NCBI GenBank assembly: GCA_019648995.1
Contig: BLXT01007728.1
Span: 653,543 to 690,943 of the forward strand
Length of the DNA stretch: 37,401 nucleotides
Reading direction: 5' to 3'
DNA from: Plakobranchus ocellatus
Taxonomy: Eukaryota; Mollusca; Gastropoda; Plakobranchidae
Shown here: positions 24,301-34,047 of the stretch, piece after piece
How the letters are laid out: each line of letters starts with the position of its first letter
How positions within the stretch are numbered: the first letter of the stretch is position 1
Translations under genes and position numbers: made by a program
The notes under the pieces: generated by a model
Databases searched by the model: none
Told to the model about the DNA's origin: nothing
What the model saw: the letters and a program-made list of their open reading frames with translations, nothing else

Positions 24301-27300
24301 NNNNNNNNNNNNNNNNNNNNNNNNNNNNNNNNNNNNNNNNNNNNNNNNNNNNNNNNNNNNNNNNNNNNNNNNNNNNNNNAGCTCATACATAAAGTTTGGA
24401 TTTTGGATCTATAATATTGAACATTAATGCAAGCAAGATATTGAGCAACTCCGGCAAAATCATTTACTTTTCTCTGTATCCTAGATTTAGATTTATTTAC
24501 ATACATGGCAAGGCAAAATGTGCTTATCATTTCGTTCATCTAAAATAGGAATATTGAAACTTTTTAAATTGCTATAACATTCTAAACACTGATGGCAGGT
24601 GCATCAAACCTATGAAGACCCTATTCAAAAAGAAGGCATTCAGAGGTTTGATACATCCGTCATTGATATGTGATCATAATACATGAAGTCTGTGAAAAGG
24701 CAAAAAGATAGACATACTAACATACTTCAAAAATATGAGTGTGAAGTTACATGACACAATTGTATAAAAGTTAAACATTTTTTATGATTTTATTCTTTTA
24801 AACTATTTTTGCCATTACCTTTGGTAATTTTAATATGGCCAAGGTGATTTACAACCATTAGCTTCATGTCCACATCAGACTTTGTCTCCGATACTGCACC
24901 CCTGTAACTCATTCCTGCATTGTTGATAAGAATGTCTATTCGACCCCAAATGCTGGCTATAGCTAGACGCACCTTGTCATCTATACAATCATCCTCTAGA
25001 TCCAAGACACACACCACAGGTGAATGTTGGTGGCATAGCTGCATGGCAAAGTGCATTACAAAAATTATTAAAATTCAATGGCTTTCTTTTAGATGCAAAC
25101 TTACACTGTAATTCGTGCAAAAGAGACATTGACAAGGTTTAGATGCATATGTAGCGGTGCATTTTGGTGATGAAATTCTTCAAAAGACTTATCACTTGAG
25201 ATTCCTCAGACAACCACAAATAAAATTTCAGTTTGCTAGCTAGCTTTTAAGTGATAAAAATGAAGGCAGTCATCCATAAGTCTTTTTGGTTTTATAAGAT
25301 TAAATGTAAAGTATTCAAATCAAGGAGTGAAACAGAAAAAAAGGCATGAAAGTAGACTGGACAAAGACATGCTTCTGGACAGGAAATGCACTGCGACATA
25401 AATCTACTGCAAGATATGAGGATGAATAATTTTTACTAAAGATAGTAGACATAGGGCAAAAGAGAGAGATACAGAGAGGAAGTGAAAGAAAAGATAGAAA
25501 GAAAAGAGATAGAGAGAGAGAGAGGGGAGAGTGAGAGAGAGAAAGAATAAGAGAGAAGAAGAAATGGAGAGGAGAGAGGGGAAAAGAAAGCAAGGGAATG
25601 GGGATGGGAGGAGGAAGGGTATAAGAGGGACGGACAGAGAGAAAGAGAGAAACAAAAAGGTGGATGGAAGAAAGACTTGAGAGATAAAAGGAGATTGTAA
25701 AGTCATAAAGAGAAAGAGACAGAGAGAGAGGAACTTACTTCCTATGAATATTGGTAATGAATGCATATGGCATATGTTTCTAATAAATTTATACCCCCTA
25801 GGGTTTCGTATCGATTTGCAGTCAAATTTGAGGCTGAGCTAGATTCTGAAGCAAAATTACAATATCTTTTCTTTGAAACCCCAACAATTTGAGTCCCAGC
25901 AGGGTTGCTGTATGGACTAAAGCAAGAATATCAAGCACTATTTTTTTTTTTTTGTTTAGGTCCAGATGAGTCTATTTCTTTCAAATAGTTACCAACAAAT
26001 TTTTTATATACACATATTGTGTCATCACTAATAGAGGGAGAGTCTACACAGCACAAGACCAGTTCACCAATCAATAATACCACAGGTGATAATTGAATTA
26101 TTCATATAGGCAGATGAACCTGAATTATTACAGTCATTGAAATGAAGAGGTAAAGTTTATCAAATTGAAGAAAAACAACAGCACTTGATAGCAGAAAACA
26201 AAGGAAATAGACATTCTTGATCTACTGAAGCAATCTTATAGTTCTTCAGTATTAAACTCAAAATTGTCAATTACATTACACAGGATCAGCTATTAATCGT
26301 TTACAAAATCTCTAGACTCATCTCTAAAATGGTCTCAAAATTATTTCTTGACTGATTATAGACTTGCCTGTTATACACACAAGATCTGGTTCCTAAAAAA
26401 ANAAAAAAAAAAAAAAACCCCCCCCCCCCCCCCAAAAAGCAATACATCGTATAAAAAAAAATTTTTAATGTGTTTGAGTCGGTCGCTTTTTATTGTCTTG
26501 AAGTTGTACTACCAATAGGGAATGCAATTCTAGAGGTCGAGACAGTTCTTTTCTTTCTTTTTTTTTTTTAATTGAAAAAATAGAATTTTTTTTTTACTTT
26601 TTCATTCAATTTTTTTTTAAGCATTGGCTCCAATAAAACCTTTTTTTTTTAAAATAATGGAATTTTAAGTGGCTGATGTCTAACAAAGGAAATTAGTTCT
26701 TTTTTTATCTAACATGATAAGCTAATGCCTGCAATGGTAGATGTTGTATTGATAAATATTTTTCTTCTTTCTGGCCCAATTTTGGAATTTAAGGTCATTT
26801 AAATTGTAATGGTTCACTAGATAAGACTTGAACATACCTTTTTTTTTTTTAAGAATTGCATAACCCTCAGTATTTTTTCAAGCCATTTTCAGAAAATTAC
26901 CTTTTTACTGTCTAGGCGATTCTTTAGCTCCACAAGTTTGTGCTCATTTCTGCCTGCCAGAATAACTTTGCAACCACAGAAGTGAAAGGCCTCAGCACAA
27001 GCTTAAAAAATACACATCAAATTAATTAACATTTTGTGTGAAACCATTTTTTTTAAAAATGATTTTAAAATTTTTATAGTGATCATTTTGGTATTCGGCT
27101 ATATATTTCAGAGAGAAATTTTAGTACTTCTTCTAAGCTCACAGTTAATTTGGTGTATATTACAAATTCTAAGATGCTGACATTGTATAGCCTTTCATAT
27201 TATGAGCTCATCATCTCCTGCTTCTCTATCACAAAAATGTAGAAAAATAGTATTCATAATAGCAAGTATTTAACTTAAGAATAAGTGTACCTTTCACCAG

Positions 27301-28411
27301 CCTGCTGCCTCAGTTATAGACTGTTGACTTCTTTTACAGTGACCACTGATTGATCAGAATTCAGACAATCTAAATTTTCAAATAATGTGAATTTTCCCCA
27401 TTAAAAGAAATTTTTCCTGTACAACTACAAGTTCCTTGAAACTGAAACTGAATTAATTTAACCTAAATATTTTTTTACAGTCATAAATTTACTTGATATT
27501 TGAAATTTTGGCGCTGACTTGTGTCCACGTAATTCATATAATTATTATGTATTTTTACATAACGTTGATGCACTGAATATTGAGCAGCTACCTCAACTAA
27601 ATGACTTTTTCCAAACAGAAGTCTACATCTTCATTAAAAAGTCACCCTGTACAAAAGAGTTGAGATCTTAAAATTGAAGGCCCTACTGACATTGTAAAAA
27701 CTAGATCTATCTCTTAAAATAGATTTATAAATAATCTGAATTTTCGGAATCTGACATTTTTGCATTTTCCCTGATGAGTTTATTTCAAGCAGCGCTGACT
27801 TTCCATTTCCCACTATTTTACCTCAGCCTGCTTTGCAGTTCCTCTCTCGCACTTTTTCATTTTTCATATCCTTGCCTATTTTAATTTTTAAATGTCCATA
27901 ATATTTTATTTTATTCAGAAGGTATATAAGTTACAGTGGTTACTGTAACTTTTCAGAGTTTTAGAATACAATAAGTACTGCCAGATAATCCATATGAATG
28001 AAACTCATGAATGATATATTGATTCCCTTAGATTTCCAATGTATTATTTTCATTTAGAGTAGCATATTTCTTGAAAACTAATTTAATAATACATCATTAC
28101 CTATGTTTATAAGCAGTTTCAAGTAAAATGTACCCTGAGATGGTGTAATCCTCTACGTGTAATTGAATTTTTGCCAAAGAAACCCAAAGACCATCATAAT
28201 TATGTAAATCAATTCATTGCTTTTTGTACAACATACCTTCTCCTAAACCAGATGAGGCACCCGTTATAAAAACAACTTTGTCTTGAAGAACCACATTTTT
28301 TCTACGGCTAAGAGCAAAATACAGTAAAGATATTAGACTGACAGGTAGGCCTATCACTGCCCAAAGAGCATTCACACCTAGATCACCCATCTGAACACAT
28401 GTGAAGGAGCC
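18087..28411 (-). CDS. DHRS7B: DHRS7B (PexRAP), short-chain dehydrogenase/reductase, six coding exons, complete
   Basis: DHRS7B/PexRAP is a membrane-anchored NADPH-dependent reductase of acyl/alkyl-dihydroxyacetone phosphate in peroxisomal ether-lipid synthesis (family knowledge). Joining six exons whose phases fit (coding lengths 154, 101, 220, 93, 153 and 269) gives 329 residues; human has about 325. Residues 7-27 are a hydrophobic anchor. The cofactor motif TGASSGLG is at 43-50, NNAG at 124-127, the catalytic Ser in ISS at 177, and YAASK gives catalytic Tyr190 and Lys194. The C-terminus ([17 protein letters not shown]) matches the family. Residue 221 is Tyr where the family has the Gly of the PG motif. 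The start is chosen at 28390 because an acceptor lies 21 bases upstream and the only other ATG in that exon is out of frame and soon stopped; a non-coding first exon must therefore lie further right. All introns have GT..AG ends. Other DHRS7 paralogues are less likely given the length and C-terminus. Confidence 0.95.
18420..19550. other. DHRS7B intron 5, left part, nothing recognised
   Basis: This is AT-rich intronic sequence. The open frames on the minus strand (about 18580-18834 and 18868-19104) have no splice signals or family resemblance. Confidence 0.5.
19551..19788 (+). pseudogene. LINE (non-LTR retrotransposon) ORF2 C-terminal remnant in DHRS7B intron 5
   Basis: The plus strand, allowing frameshifts, reads [16 protein letters not shown], then WNPQG at 19631-19645, then [16 protein letters not shown] at about 19651-19698, and finally QWEAVEANF. 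This follows the usual LINE ORF2 tail WNPQGKRxRGRPxxTWRRTxExE..RWRxLV. It has at least two frameshifts and in-frame stops. It is a different family from the LINE copies at 30813 and 32765. It lies antisense to the host gene. Confidence 0.65.
20595..20675. repeat. 41-bp tandem duplication in DHRS7B intron 5
   Basis: TATAGACATTTTATAAAAAA and the following 21 bases occur at 20595-20635 and again at 20636-20675 with one or two differences, which suggests a recent local duplication. Confidence 0.8.
21087..21239 (-). CDS. DHRS7B: DHRS7B coding exon 5, catalytic YxxxK
   Basis: The acceptor TTTTTTAG ends at 21240 and the donor is A|GTAAGT at 21086-21081. The exon completes Tyr190 (T from exon 4 plus AT) and continues [20 protein letters not shown], so it carries the active-site Tyr190 and Lys194. 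Further on, [12 protein letters not shown] occupies 217-228: the usual PG is PY here. The exon ends one base into codon 241. Confidence 0.95.
21371..22178. mobile_element. Non-autonomous DNA transposon (long TIR) in DHRS7B intron 4
   Basis: The inverted ends share GCGTTCTGTCAAA, then A or C, then CGGGGCATAAGGTACCCT: left 21384-21415, right 22137-22168 as reverse complement, with about one mismatch in 32 bases. Weaker similarity (TGAGATAT) continues inward. The 9-bp direct repeat TCACATATG flanks both sides (21371-21379 and 22170-22178). Because CATATG is palindromic, an 8-bp reading CACATATG is equally possible, so hAT (8 bp) and Mutator (9 bp) cannot be told apart. The internal 720 bp has no transposase. 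The element ends 130 bases from the exon 5 splice acceptor. Confidence 0.82.
23059..23151 (-). CDS. DHRS7B: DHRS7B coding exon 4, catalytic Ser
   Basis: The acceptor ATTTTACAG ends at 23152 and the donor is CTT|GTAAGTG. The exon completes Ala159 (G plus CA), then reads [20 protein letters not shown] and ends SA plus the first base of Tyr190. ISS at 175-177 supplies the catalytic Ser, 13 residues before Tyr190 as expected. It is too short to stand out as an open frame and was found from phase and motif. Confidence 0.94.
23183..23818 (-). other. Unexplained 211-codon open frame in DHRS7B intron 3
   Basis: A frame opens with two consecutive ATG codons at 23818 and stays open to 23183, which is long for sequence this AT-rich. 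It is in the same orientation as DHRS7B and lies 32 bases upstream of exon 4. The product would have Cys-rich and hydrophobic stretches, including an [14 protein letters not shown] C-terminal end, and matches no family I know. The phase-consistent SDR exons on each side show it is not needed for DHRS7B. It may be a decayed repeat or chance. Confidence 0.25.
23973..24490. repeat. Direct repeat flanking the assembly gap
   Basis: 23973-24097 (125 bp) and 24380-24490 (111 bp) are near-identical, starting AGCTCATACATAAAGTTTGG and ending CCTAGATTTAG. They differ by a 14-bp insertion (ATGAAAACTGCAAC region) in the left copy and about three substitutions. The repeat abuts the N run exactly on both sides. 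Confidence 0.9.
24098..24379. other. Assembly gap of 282 N
   Basis: A run of N in DHRS7B intron 3. Open frames running through it are artefacts. Confidence 1.
24819..25038 (-). CDS. DHRS7B: DHRS7B coding exon 3, NNAG motif
   Basis: The acceptor GCCATGCAG ends at 25039 and the donor is AAAG|GTAATGG. The exon is in phase 0 at its start and leaves one base at its end. It encodes residues 86-158: [10 protein letters not shown] for the cofactor-binding acidic loop, then [20 protein letters not shown] with NNAG at 124-127, then [19 protein letters not shown]. The Met codons upstream of the acceptor that open this frame are intronic. Confidence 0.95.
25445..25735. repeat. Polypurine GA-rich low-complexity tract
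   Basis: About 290 bp of almost pure A and G on the plus strand, rich in GAGA and GGGA, lies in intron 2. The long minus-strand frames through it (Ser/Leu/Phe-rich) are composition artefacts. Confidence 0.9.
26395..26433. repeat. A-tract with ambiguous base joined to a 16-C run
   Basis: About 22 A, with N at 26402, are followed by 16 consecutive C (26418-26433) and then A again. A pure C run beside an ambiguous A run is likely to be a sequencing or assembly weak point. Confidence 0.85.
26901..27001 (-). CDS. DHRS7B: DHRS7B coding exon 2
   Basis: The acceptor TTTTTTAAG ends at 27002 and the donor is AAAAAG|GTAATTTT. With the G left over from exon 1 it gives Ala52, then [20 protein letters not shown], and ends in phase 0 at Lys85. 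CKVILAGRN is the second beta strand with the Arg expected to contact NADP. It is only 101 bp and was found from phase and motif. Confidence 0.93.
28237..28411 (-). CDS. DHRS7B: DHRS7B coding exon 1 with 21 bases of 5' UTR
   Basis: The acceptor TTTTTTTTTCAG ends at 28412, so this is not the transcript's first exon. The ATG is at 28390. The exon encodes [20 protein letters not shown] and continues through the membrane anchor to [13 protein letters not shown]. It ends one base into codon 52 at GAAG|GTATGT. An out-of-frame ATG (28400) upstream runs to a TGA within six codons. Confidence 0.93.
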
Positions 28412-30812
28412 CTGAAAAAAAAATGTGTTTTACTGAGGAATAGATGAATAACACATTATGAAACACAAGCAAATGCACATAGGAATTCAACATTGAGTTG
28501 TTTCTTTTCCCCTTCCATGCCAAGTATATCTTTAGTGTAATGATTAACATATACACTGCATTCAATAAAATTTTTTTGGTGCAAGCATGAACATAATATA
28601 AAATTGTATTTAAAAACACTATTGGTGCCAACTCAAATTGAGATTTTAGGGCTGATAATGAAAGCAGCAAGAGAATGAATTATACCAGTTTCATCTGTTA
28701 AAAGGTGTACTGTTAGTCTTCCTGACATAAAGGCATGATTTCAAATTCTGTCAGTACTGTTAGTCTTCCTGACATAAAGGCACAATTTCAAATTCTGTCT
28801 TATATCAATGATAGTGTCAAACAATGCAAACAAATATTGAGAATTCAATTAAAATTGCACTCTCTTTTAGCCAATTCCAAAGTCTGATGGTTTTAAAAAA
28901 GTTCCTTTTGTTAATTATTCAGGTTTCATTTTGTTTTTCATAATAAATATTCACGCTCTAAGAACAAAATTTTCAAATAGAATTCAGTAAAAATGATAAA
29001 GCAGTTTTCGTTGCACACATCAAAATAGTAAACATAGATTTTGCACTCCACCTAAAAGGACAAACAAAAACCAAATTAATCACAAAGGAGGAAGAAAATG
29101 AACAGAACAAAATATTATCATACTTTAGAGAGATCTGCACTTGGTTTCAAGGTTCACTTCAAAGTAAGTTACATCCCACGACTGTACCTGCTCAATTGCT
29201 GTCCAATCTCCTTACCCTTACAGCTCTATCACCCAAAAATAATAAGTTTCAGACTATACATATAATTTCAGCTGCTAATGCAGCACAAACAGAAGACTGT
29301 ATCAATAAAACCATTCACGCAACTTACCAGCACATTAAAAGGAATCCTTTCCACTTAAAGTCTCTCGCTGGGATGAAATATGTGAAATACTGTTGGTAGC
29401 ATGGCTGCTTACATTTCACTGCCCTTAATCCCTGTTGTGATAAAGCTTCTTTCTACATCATTCCATGACATAGATAGGGTTTGCAAACCGAAGGACTGAT
29501 GTTTCCATAAGTGATGTAAAAATAGCCAATGCCAGCAATTTCTGCAAACAGAATGATTTCTAGATTAAGATAAAATTATCTCAATATGGGCTAACTTAAT
29601 GATAGGATCCAAATGATATTTAAGACTCGTGTGACACATCCATTCAATGAACTTAAATTTTGGGCCACATAATATAACAATGTAATAATGGCAGCCTACT
29701 GAATCTCTCAAATGCCTGGCTTGCGAATAGGGGCTTAAGAGGTTTGATTCACCTGCCCTTGATAAGGAGCTTCCAGTTGACAGCAAGAAAAAAAAAGGGG
29801 TTTCATTCGCATATTTGGAAGAGCAAGCCTTGCAAAGAGTTTTAATTACTGAAAACTAGAGAAGAATCTGTTCCTTTGGAGCAGGAGACATTAATGTTTC
29901 TTTATAGCACTTATTCTAAAATCTGCTATTAAAAAATCATATTTTCATAACATGGTAATTCTAATGGCAGTATACTAATTTGAATAGCATTAGATTTTAT
30001 TTATGTTTCTCTTATAATGGAGTACCGGTACATATGGTAGGTAAGAATTAATATTTTGAGTCAAGTAGTGAAGCAAAAGAGGTTCACTATGATGAATTGA
30101 ATTTAAAATGATGATGACCATAAGAATATTTATTTTCCTTCCAAAATGAACAGAGAATTATTGATTTTGCTTTTAAGAGCTATAAAATGTTATCAGTATG
30201 ATTTCATAAACCAACGTTTTAGAAGTTTTATGTAGAGGTATTGATAATCTAAAAAGAAAAAAAAATACATGAAAGCAAACCTTTTCATGTGAAGAAAATA
30301 CTATTATTGTTTGATAGTGCAAAGCTCACCTACACTAAACATTCTTTGAGATGAAAATGAACCATTTTGTCACATCCATATTACATTGCTTCTGACAGAG
30401 ATGTAGCTACTGAATTAACAGTCCATATTCTTCAATCTTGTCAGTTAAGACTGTTTAATCGCAATAAAAATAAAATTCTTCACTCTTCAAAAGATTACAA
30501 GAGATCTATTTGAATATTTGAGAGGCGTAAAGAAGATGACTTTATAATTTTATTTTCATATTTCAATCCTGCTTAACAATCACAACATGCTCTGCATCGT
30601 GTTTTTGAGGTGGATGAAAGATGACCAAAGAAAAAGCCTTCTCACAGGAACAAGAACTGTTCATTCCACAGAAAGTAAGATTTGGCTACAAACTTATGAT
30701 TTTTTTTTATGTTTACACAAGCAAATTTAAACCTCCAGGTTTTAAAGTCACCATTTTACACATTCTTTTTTTTACGCCATACAGTCTTTTTACTAATAAT
30801 ACTTTACTTAAG
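28412..30812. other. Upstream flank or 5' intron of DHRS7B, no gene seen
   Basis: A non-coding first exon and promoter of DHRS7B should lie here or further right, but I cannot place them: no CpG-rich island or clear donor stands out. AT-rich throughout. Confidence 0.45.
28707..28799. repeat. 47-bp tandem duplication
   Basis: GTACTGTTAGTCTTCCTGAC and the following sequence occur at 28707-28753 and 28754-28799, differing at about two positions. Confidence 0.85.
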
Positions 30813-31311
30813 GGATCATCTCAAAGAAATCCTCTAACCCCAAGTGCAATCTCGTTAGCAAAGGCGAACTAATCAAACAAGTTACAAAATTCAAATGTCT
30901 AGGTTACCTAACATCAGATGGCAGATGCACAAAGTGAAATAAGTAAAAGAATAGCCATGGCCAAAGATACATTCCAAAAAATGAAATCAATACATCAATA
31001 CTGGCAAATAGAAACATAAGTATGACAACCAAAATAAGAGTAAGTAAAACATATGTATGGTCAGTACTTGTGTGTGGTAGTGAGTGTTGGACAATAAACA
31101 AAGAAATAGAGAAAAGACTAGAAGCAGTAGAGATGTGGTTTATAAAGAAGAATAATGGACAGAAAAAACGTCAAACGTCCTGAAAGAGGCTAATCTTGAG
31201 CGATCATTAATTAAAACCATAAGACAGAGGCAAGTACAATTTTTAGGCCATATTTGCCAAAATAAGGGTTTAGAACACTTAGCAATCACTGGAAAGATTG
31301 AAGGCAAACAC
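30813..31311 (+). pseudogene. LINE ORF2 fragment, copy A (plus strand)
   Basis: This fragment covers the region after the reverse transcriptase palm, from a stretch equivalent to SKKSSNPKCNLIS to KIEGKH. It is about nine-tenths identical by eye to the minus-strand copy at 32765-36160, and in the opposite orientation. Recognisable parts are KTYVWSVL, GSECWTINKEIEK and LEAVEMWF. It is cut at both ends (homology stops inside the KIEGKH codons at 31311) and has frameshifts. It has an 8-bp internal repeat ATCAATAC near 30985-31002. It preserves the uninterrupted site that carries a pogo-like insertion in copy B. Confidence 0.85.
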
Positions 31312-32764
31312 CTGATGTTGACTTTACTTAAATGAGTGAAAATGAAAATTCAACGATCTAGCTCTAGGCCTAAAATTATAATTTTAAAGTGTAAAGAAAT
31401 AAAAAGCCTGGAAACTAGAGGTTAGTAAGTCTTTGAGACTAGATCTATACTGCTTCATTAAAATATCTTTGCGGAAACATCCAATGACAAGATCCGCATA
31501 GTCCGTGAAAAATCTCTGGTCTCTCTGGCCTCAGTGTCTAAAAAGACCAGAATTCTGCTCTCGGAAGATACTTCTTAACTTTTGTGGGGTGAAAACTGCT
31601 CATCTGTCTTTGTGGAGAATTTTCTACAGACACATTTTAGACTGTCTGTACAATACACAATGAAGAGGGTTCCTTTTTTTTTTTTTTGGAGATGCAGCAC
31701 AACTCAGCTCATTTTGCAAGACTGGTACACATACAAAACTGACAGACTTTATACAACAGCAAGGCCATATTTTTAACCTTTTCATTTAAATCTAACTGAA
31801 CTAGGGCCAATCAGTCAAGAAATGTAGCCTCAAAAAAAAAAAAAAAGAAAGAAAAAACAGAGCTCATAAACTTTTGCAATAATGCAATGTGAAAATTCCT
31901 TAGTTTTTCCAGATTTCAACAAAATTCCGTGGCTCAAATTAAAGCATTTTTGTAATAAACGTATACTATATGAACTTAAAAAAAAAACAACAACAAATAT
32001 ATCTGGAGCTATAAAAAAAAAAGTTAAAACTCCTATTTTTTTTAGAGCTTTGACAGAAGGTTAAATGCATTTCTTTCACCCACAATTTCACAAAAAGTAG
32101 AACCAGTTTCTTCAATAATCTGGGCATGCCTCTTGTATGATCAATATGTGTAATATGATTAGTTTTTAAGAACAAGTTTAACAAAATTTAATGATTTCAT
32201 TTCTCCTAAAAATAGTCTTGGACAATCAGAGATACATAATTTTTTTTTAATCTAATTCTTCTGCCACCTGTCCCACCATTATAGAGACAGTGTTGATTTA
32301 AAACAACACTTAATAATAATATTGGTAACATTTTTTTTCATTACTCTCACTGCTCCAGTACCACTACCAACTGTTATTATCATCAGTGCCATTATTAAAA
32401 TTGGCTATATTTGATGCTTTTACAAAAAAAAAAAAGGATTTATTCCATACTAGATCTAACTATTGCAGCTAACAATGATTCTGATTATCACTGCGACTGG
32501 TACTTACTTAAAACCATGACTGCCTCATACTATAAACATTGAGACTACCCCAAACATTATACAACTACTATAATTATTATACTTCACACAATTGTTAGTA
32601 TTAATGATCACCTTCTAGATCTAGTGGTGTGCTGCTCCCAATGATCTACGAACCATGTAGGGCTAAGCAACTAGTAGCTTGAGTGATCCACTACAACCAG
32701 CGTTTTACTACTAACACTACAATGGTGATTATAGTATAAATTACTTTTATTCCACTACTAGTAT
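31312..32764. other. Spacer between the two LINE copies, no gene seen
   Basis: AT-rich, with A/T runs at 31670-31687 and 31830-31860 and TCTAGATCT near 32616. Open frames here are low-complexity, rich in Lys and Phe. The sequence is not an arm of the LINE inverted pair. Confidence 0.5.
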
Positions 32765-33237
32765 GTATATTCAGGTACCTTGTCTGGAACAGACATTGGC
32801 GATCAAGTTCCTCCACTTGTACCTATTCTCAGTTAACTTTATAAAGTTGTTATTGCTACCCTTGTCTATTGCCCATGACTTAAGATTTTCAATAAAAATT
32901 ATTCTCTGTCTACCTCTTCTGTGTTTGCCTTCAATCTTTCCAGTGATTGCCAAGTGTTCTAAAACCTTATGTCAGCAAATAAGGCCTAAAAACTGTAGTT
33001 GACTCTGTCTAATGGCTTTAATTAGTGATCGCTCAAGATTAGCTTCTTTCAGAACCAATTCATTTGACTTTTTTTCTGTTCATGATATCATCATCATTCT
33101 TCTGGTAAACCACATCTCTACTGCTTCTAGTTTTTTTTCTATTTCTTTGTTTATTGTCCAACACTCACTACCATACAAAAGTACTGACCATACATATGTT
33201 TTAATTACCCTTATTTTGGTTGTCATACTTATGTATC

Positions 33238-34047
33238 TACAGTGGAATACGTTTAAACCGAAATTCTAGGGAGTATGATTTCTATTTTGGTTTAAGCATA
33301 GTGCATTAAATAAGTAAGATTAATAACGCAGAGTAACCAACTTCCGAAATATTAAGTTAAACCAATCCCACCTATCGTCACACCATAATGTGAATGAACA
33401 CGCCAATCTATGAATCTTTCTCTCTTTTTTATCCTTTACTTTCCTTTTCATTTATGAGGTTCTTGCACCTGTTATAATAGTTTTCACAATTTCATCATCG
33501 CCTTTGTCAGTTTTCTGGTCCTAGTGTCTGCTTGTACAATTTAATCATTGCCTAAGTTTTCCGGTACTGAAGTTCTCCACAAGAGACATGGTTTTATTAC
33601 CGGCTGTGATGCAACAGTGTTTGCTTAGCTTTTGCGCTGACGGGACCCAGACATGTAGGGAGTGTCTGGCACGGTCCGGCTGCGTAACTGAGTGGTGAAA
33701 GAGAAGGGATGGGTGTGCGCAGTAGACTAGACCTAGCCAGACATCGGGCCTGGCTGTCTGTAGTGTGAGGTACCGGTAACTAACAGTATTGGCTTTGCAT
33801 GGAGTAATGCGCGAAAGAAAGGGATGGGCAAGGAGTGTATAAAATAAAAAAAATATTTTTTATTAATGTGTCAGTTGGACAGTGACTGAGCTTTCCCGGT
33901 AGTTTTTATTTCGCATTAGAGAAAGTAAGGCAGCCAGCGCTTTCGGTTTACCGCATGTTTAACAAGAAAGAATAAGAGGAATAACGGAAAGCTCTTCAAT
34001 TTCTTTTTGGTTTAGCCGTTTTTTCGGTTTAGATGTGGTCTACTGTA
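33238..34047. mobile_element. pogo-like MITE inserted in LINE copy B
   Basis: The element (33240-34045, 806 bp) is flanked by TA on each side (33238-33239 and 34046-34047). The ends are inverted repeats: left CAGTGGAATACGTTTAAACC, right (reverse complement) CAGTAGACCACATCTAAACC, both followed by GAAA. The CAGTnGA.. start and TA target fit the pogo/Tigger branch of Tc1/mariner. It has no transposase; the interior is more GC-rich than its surroundings (33590-33800). Removing it restores LINE sequence that matches copy A. Confidence 0.88.

Noticed and set aside
23658-24539. Long open frames crossing the N run on both strands
   Set aside because: They stay open only because N codons cannot be stops. 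The real sequence inside is unknown.
25039-25056. Met codons just upstream of DHRS7B exon 3 as an alternative start
   Set aside because: They lie in the acceptor region (GCCATGCAG). The protein would lose the anchor and the TGASSGLG motif, while exons 1 and 2 join in phase.
25315-25766. Two overlapping minus-strand open frames of 92 and 120 codons
   Set aside because: They run through the GA-rich tract, and their Ser/Leu/Phe-only composition follows from the CT-rich strand.
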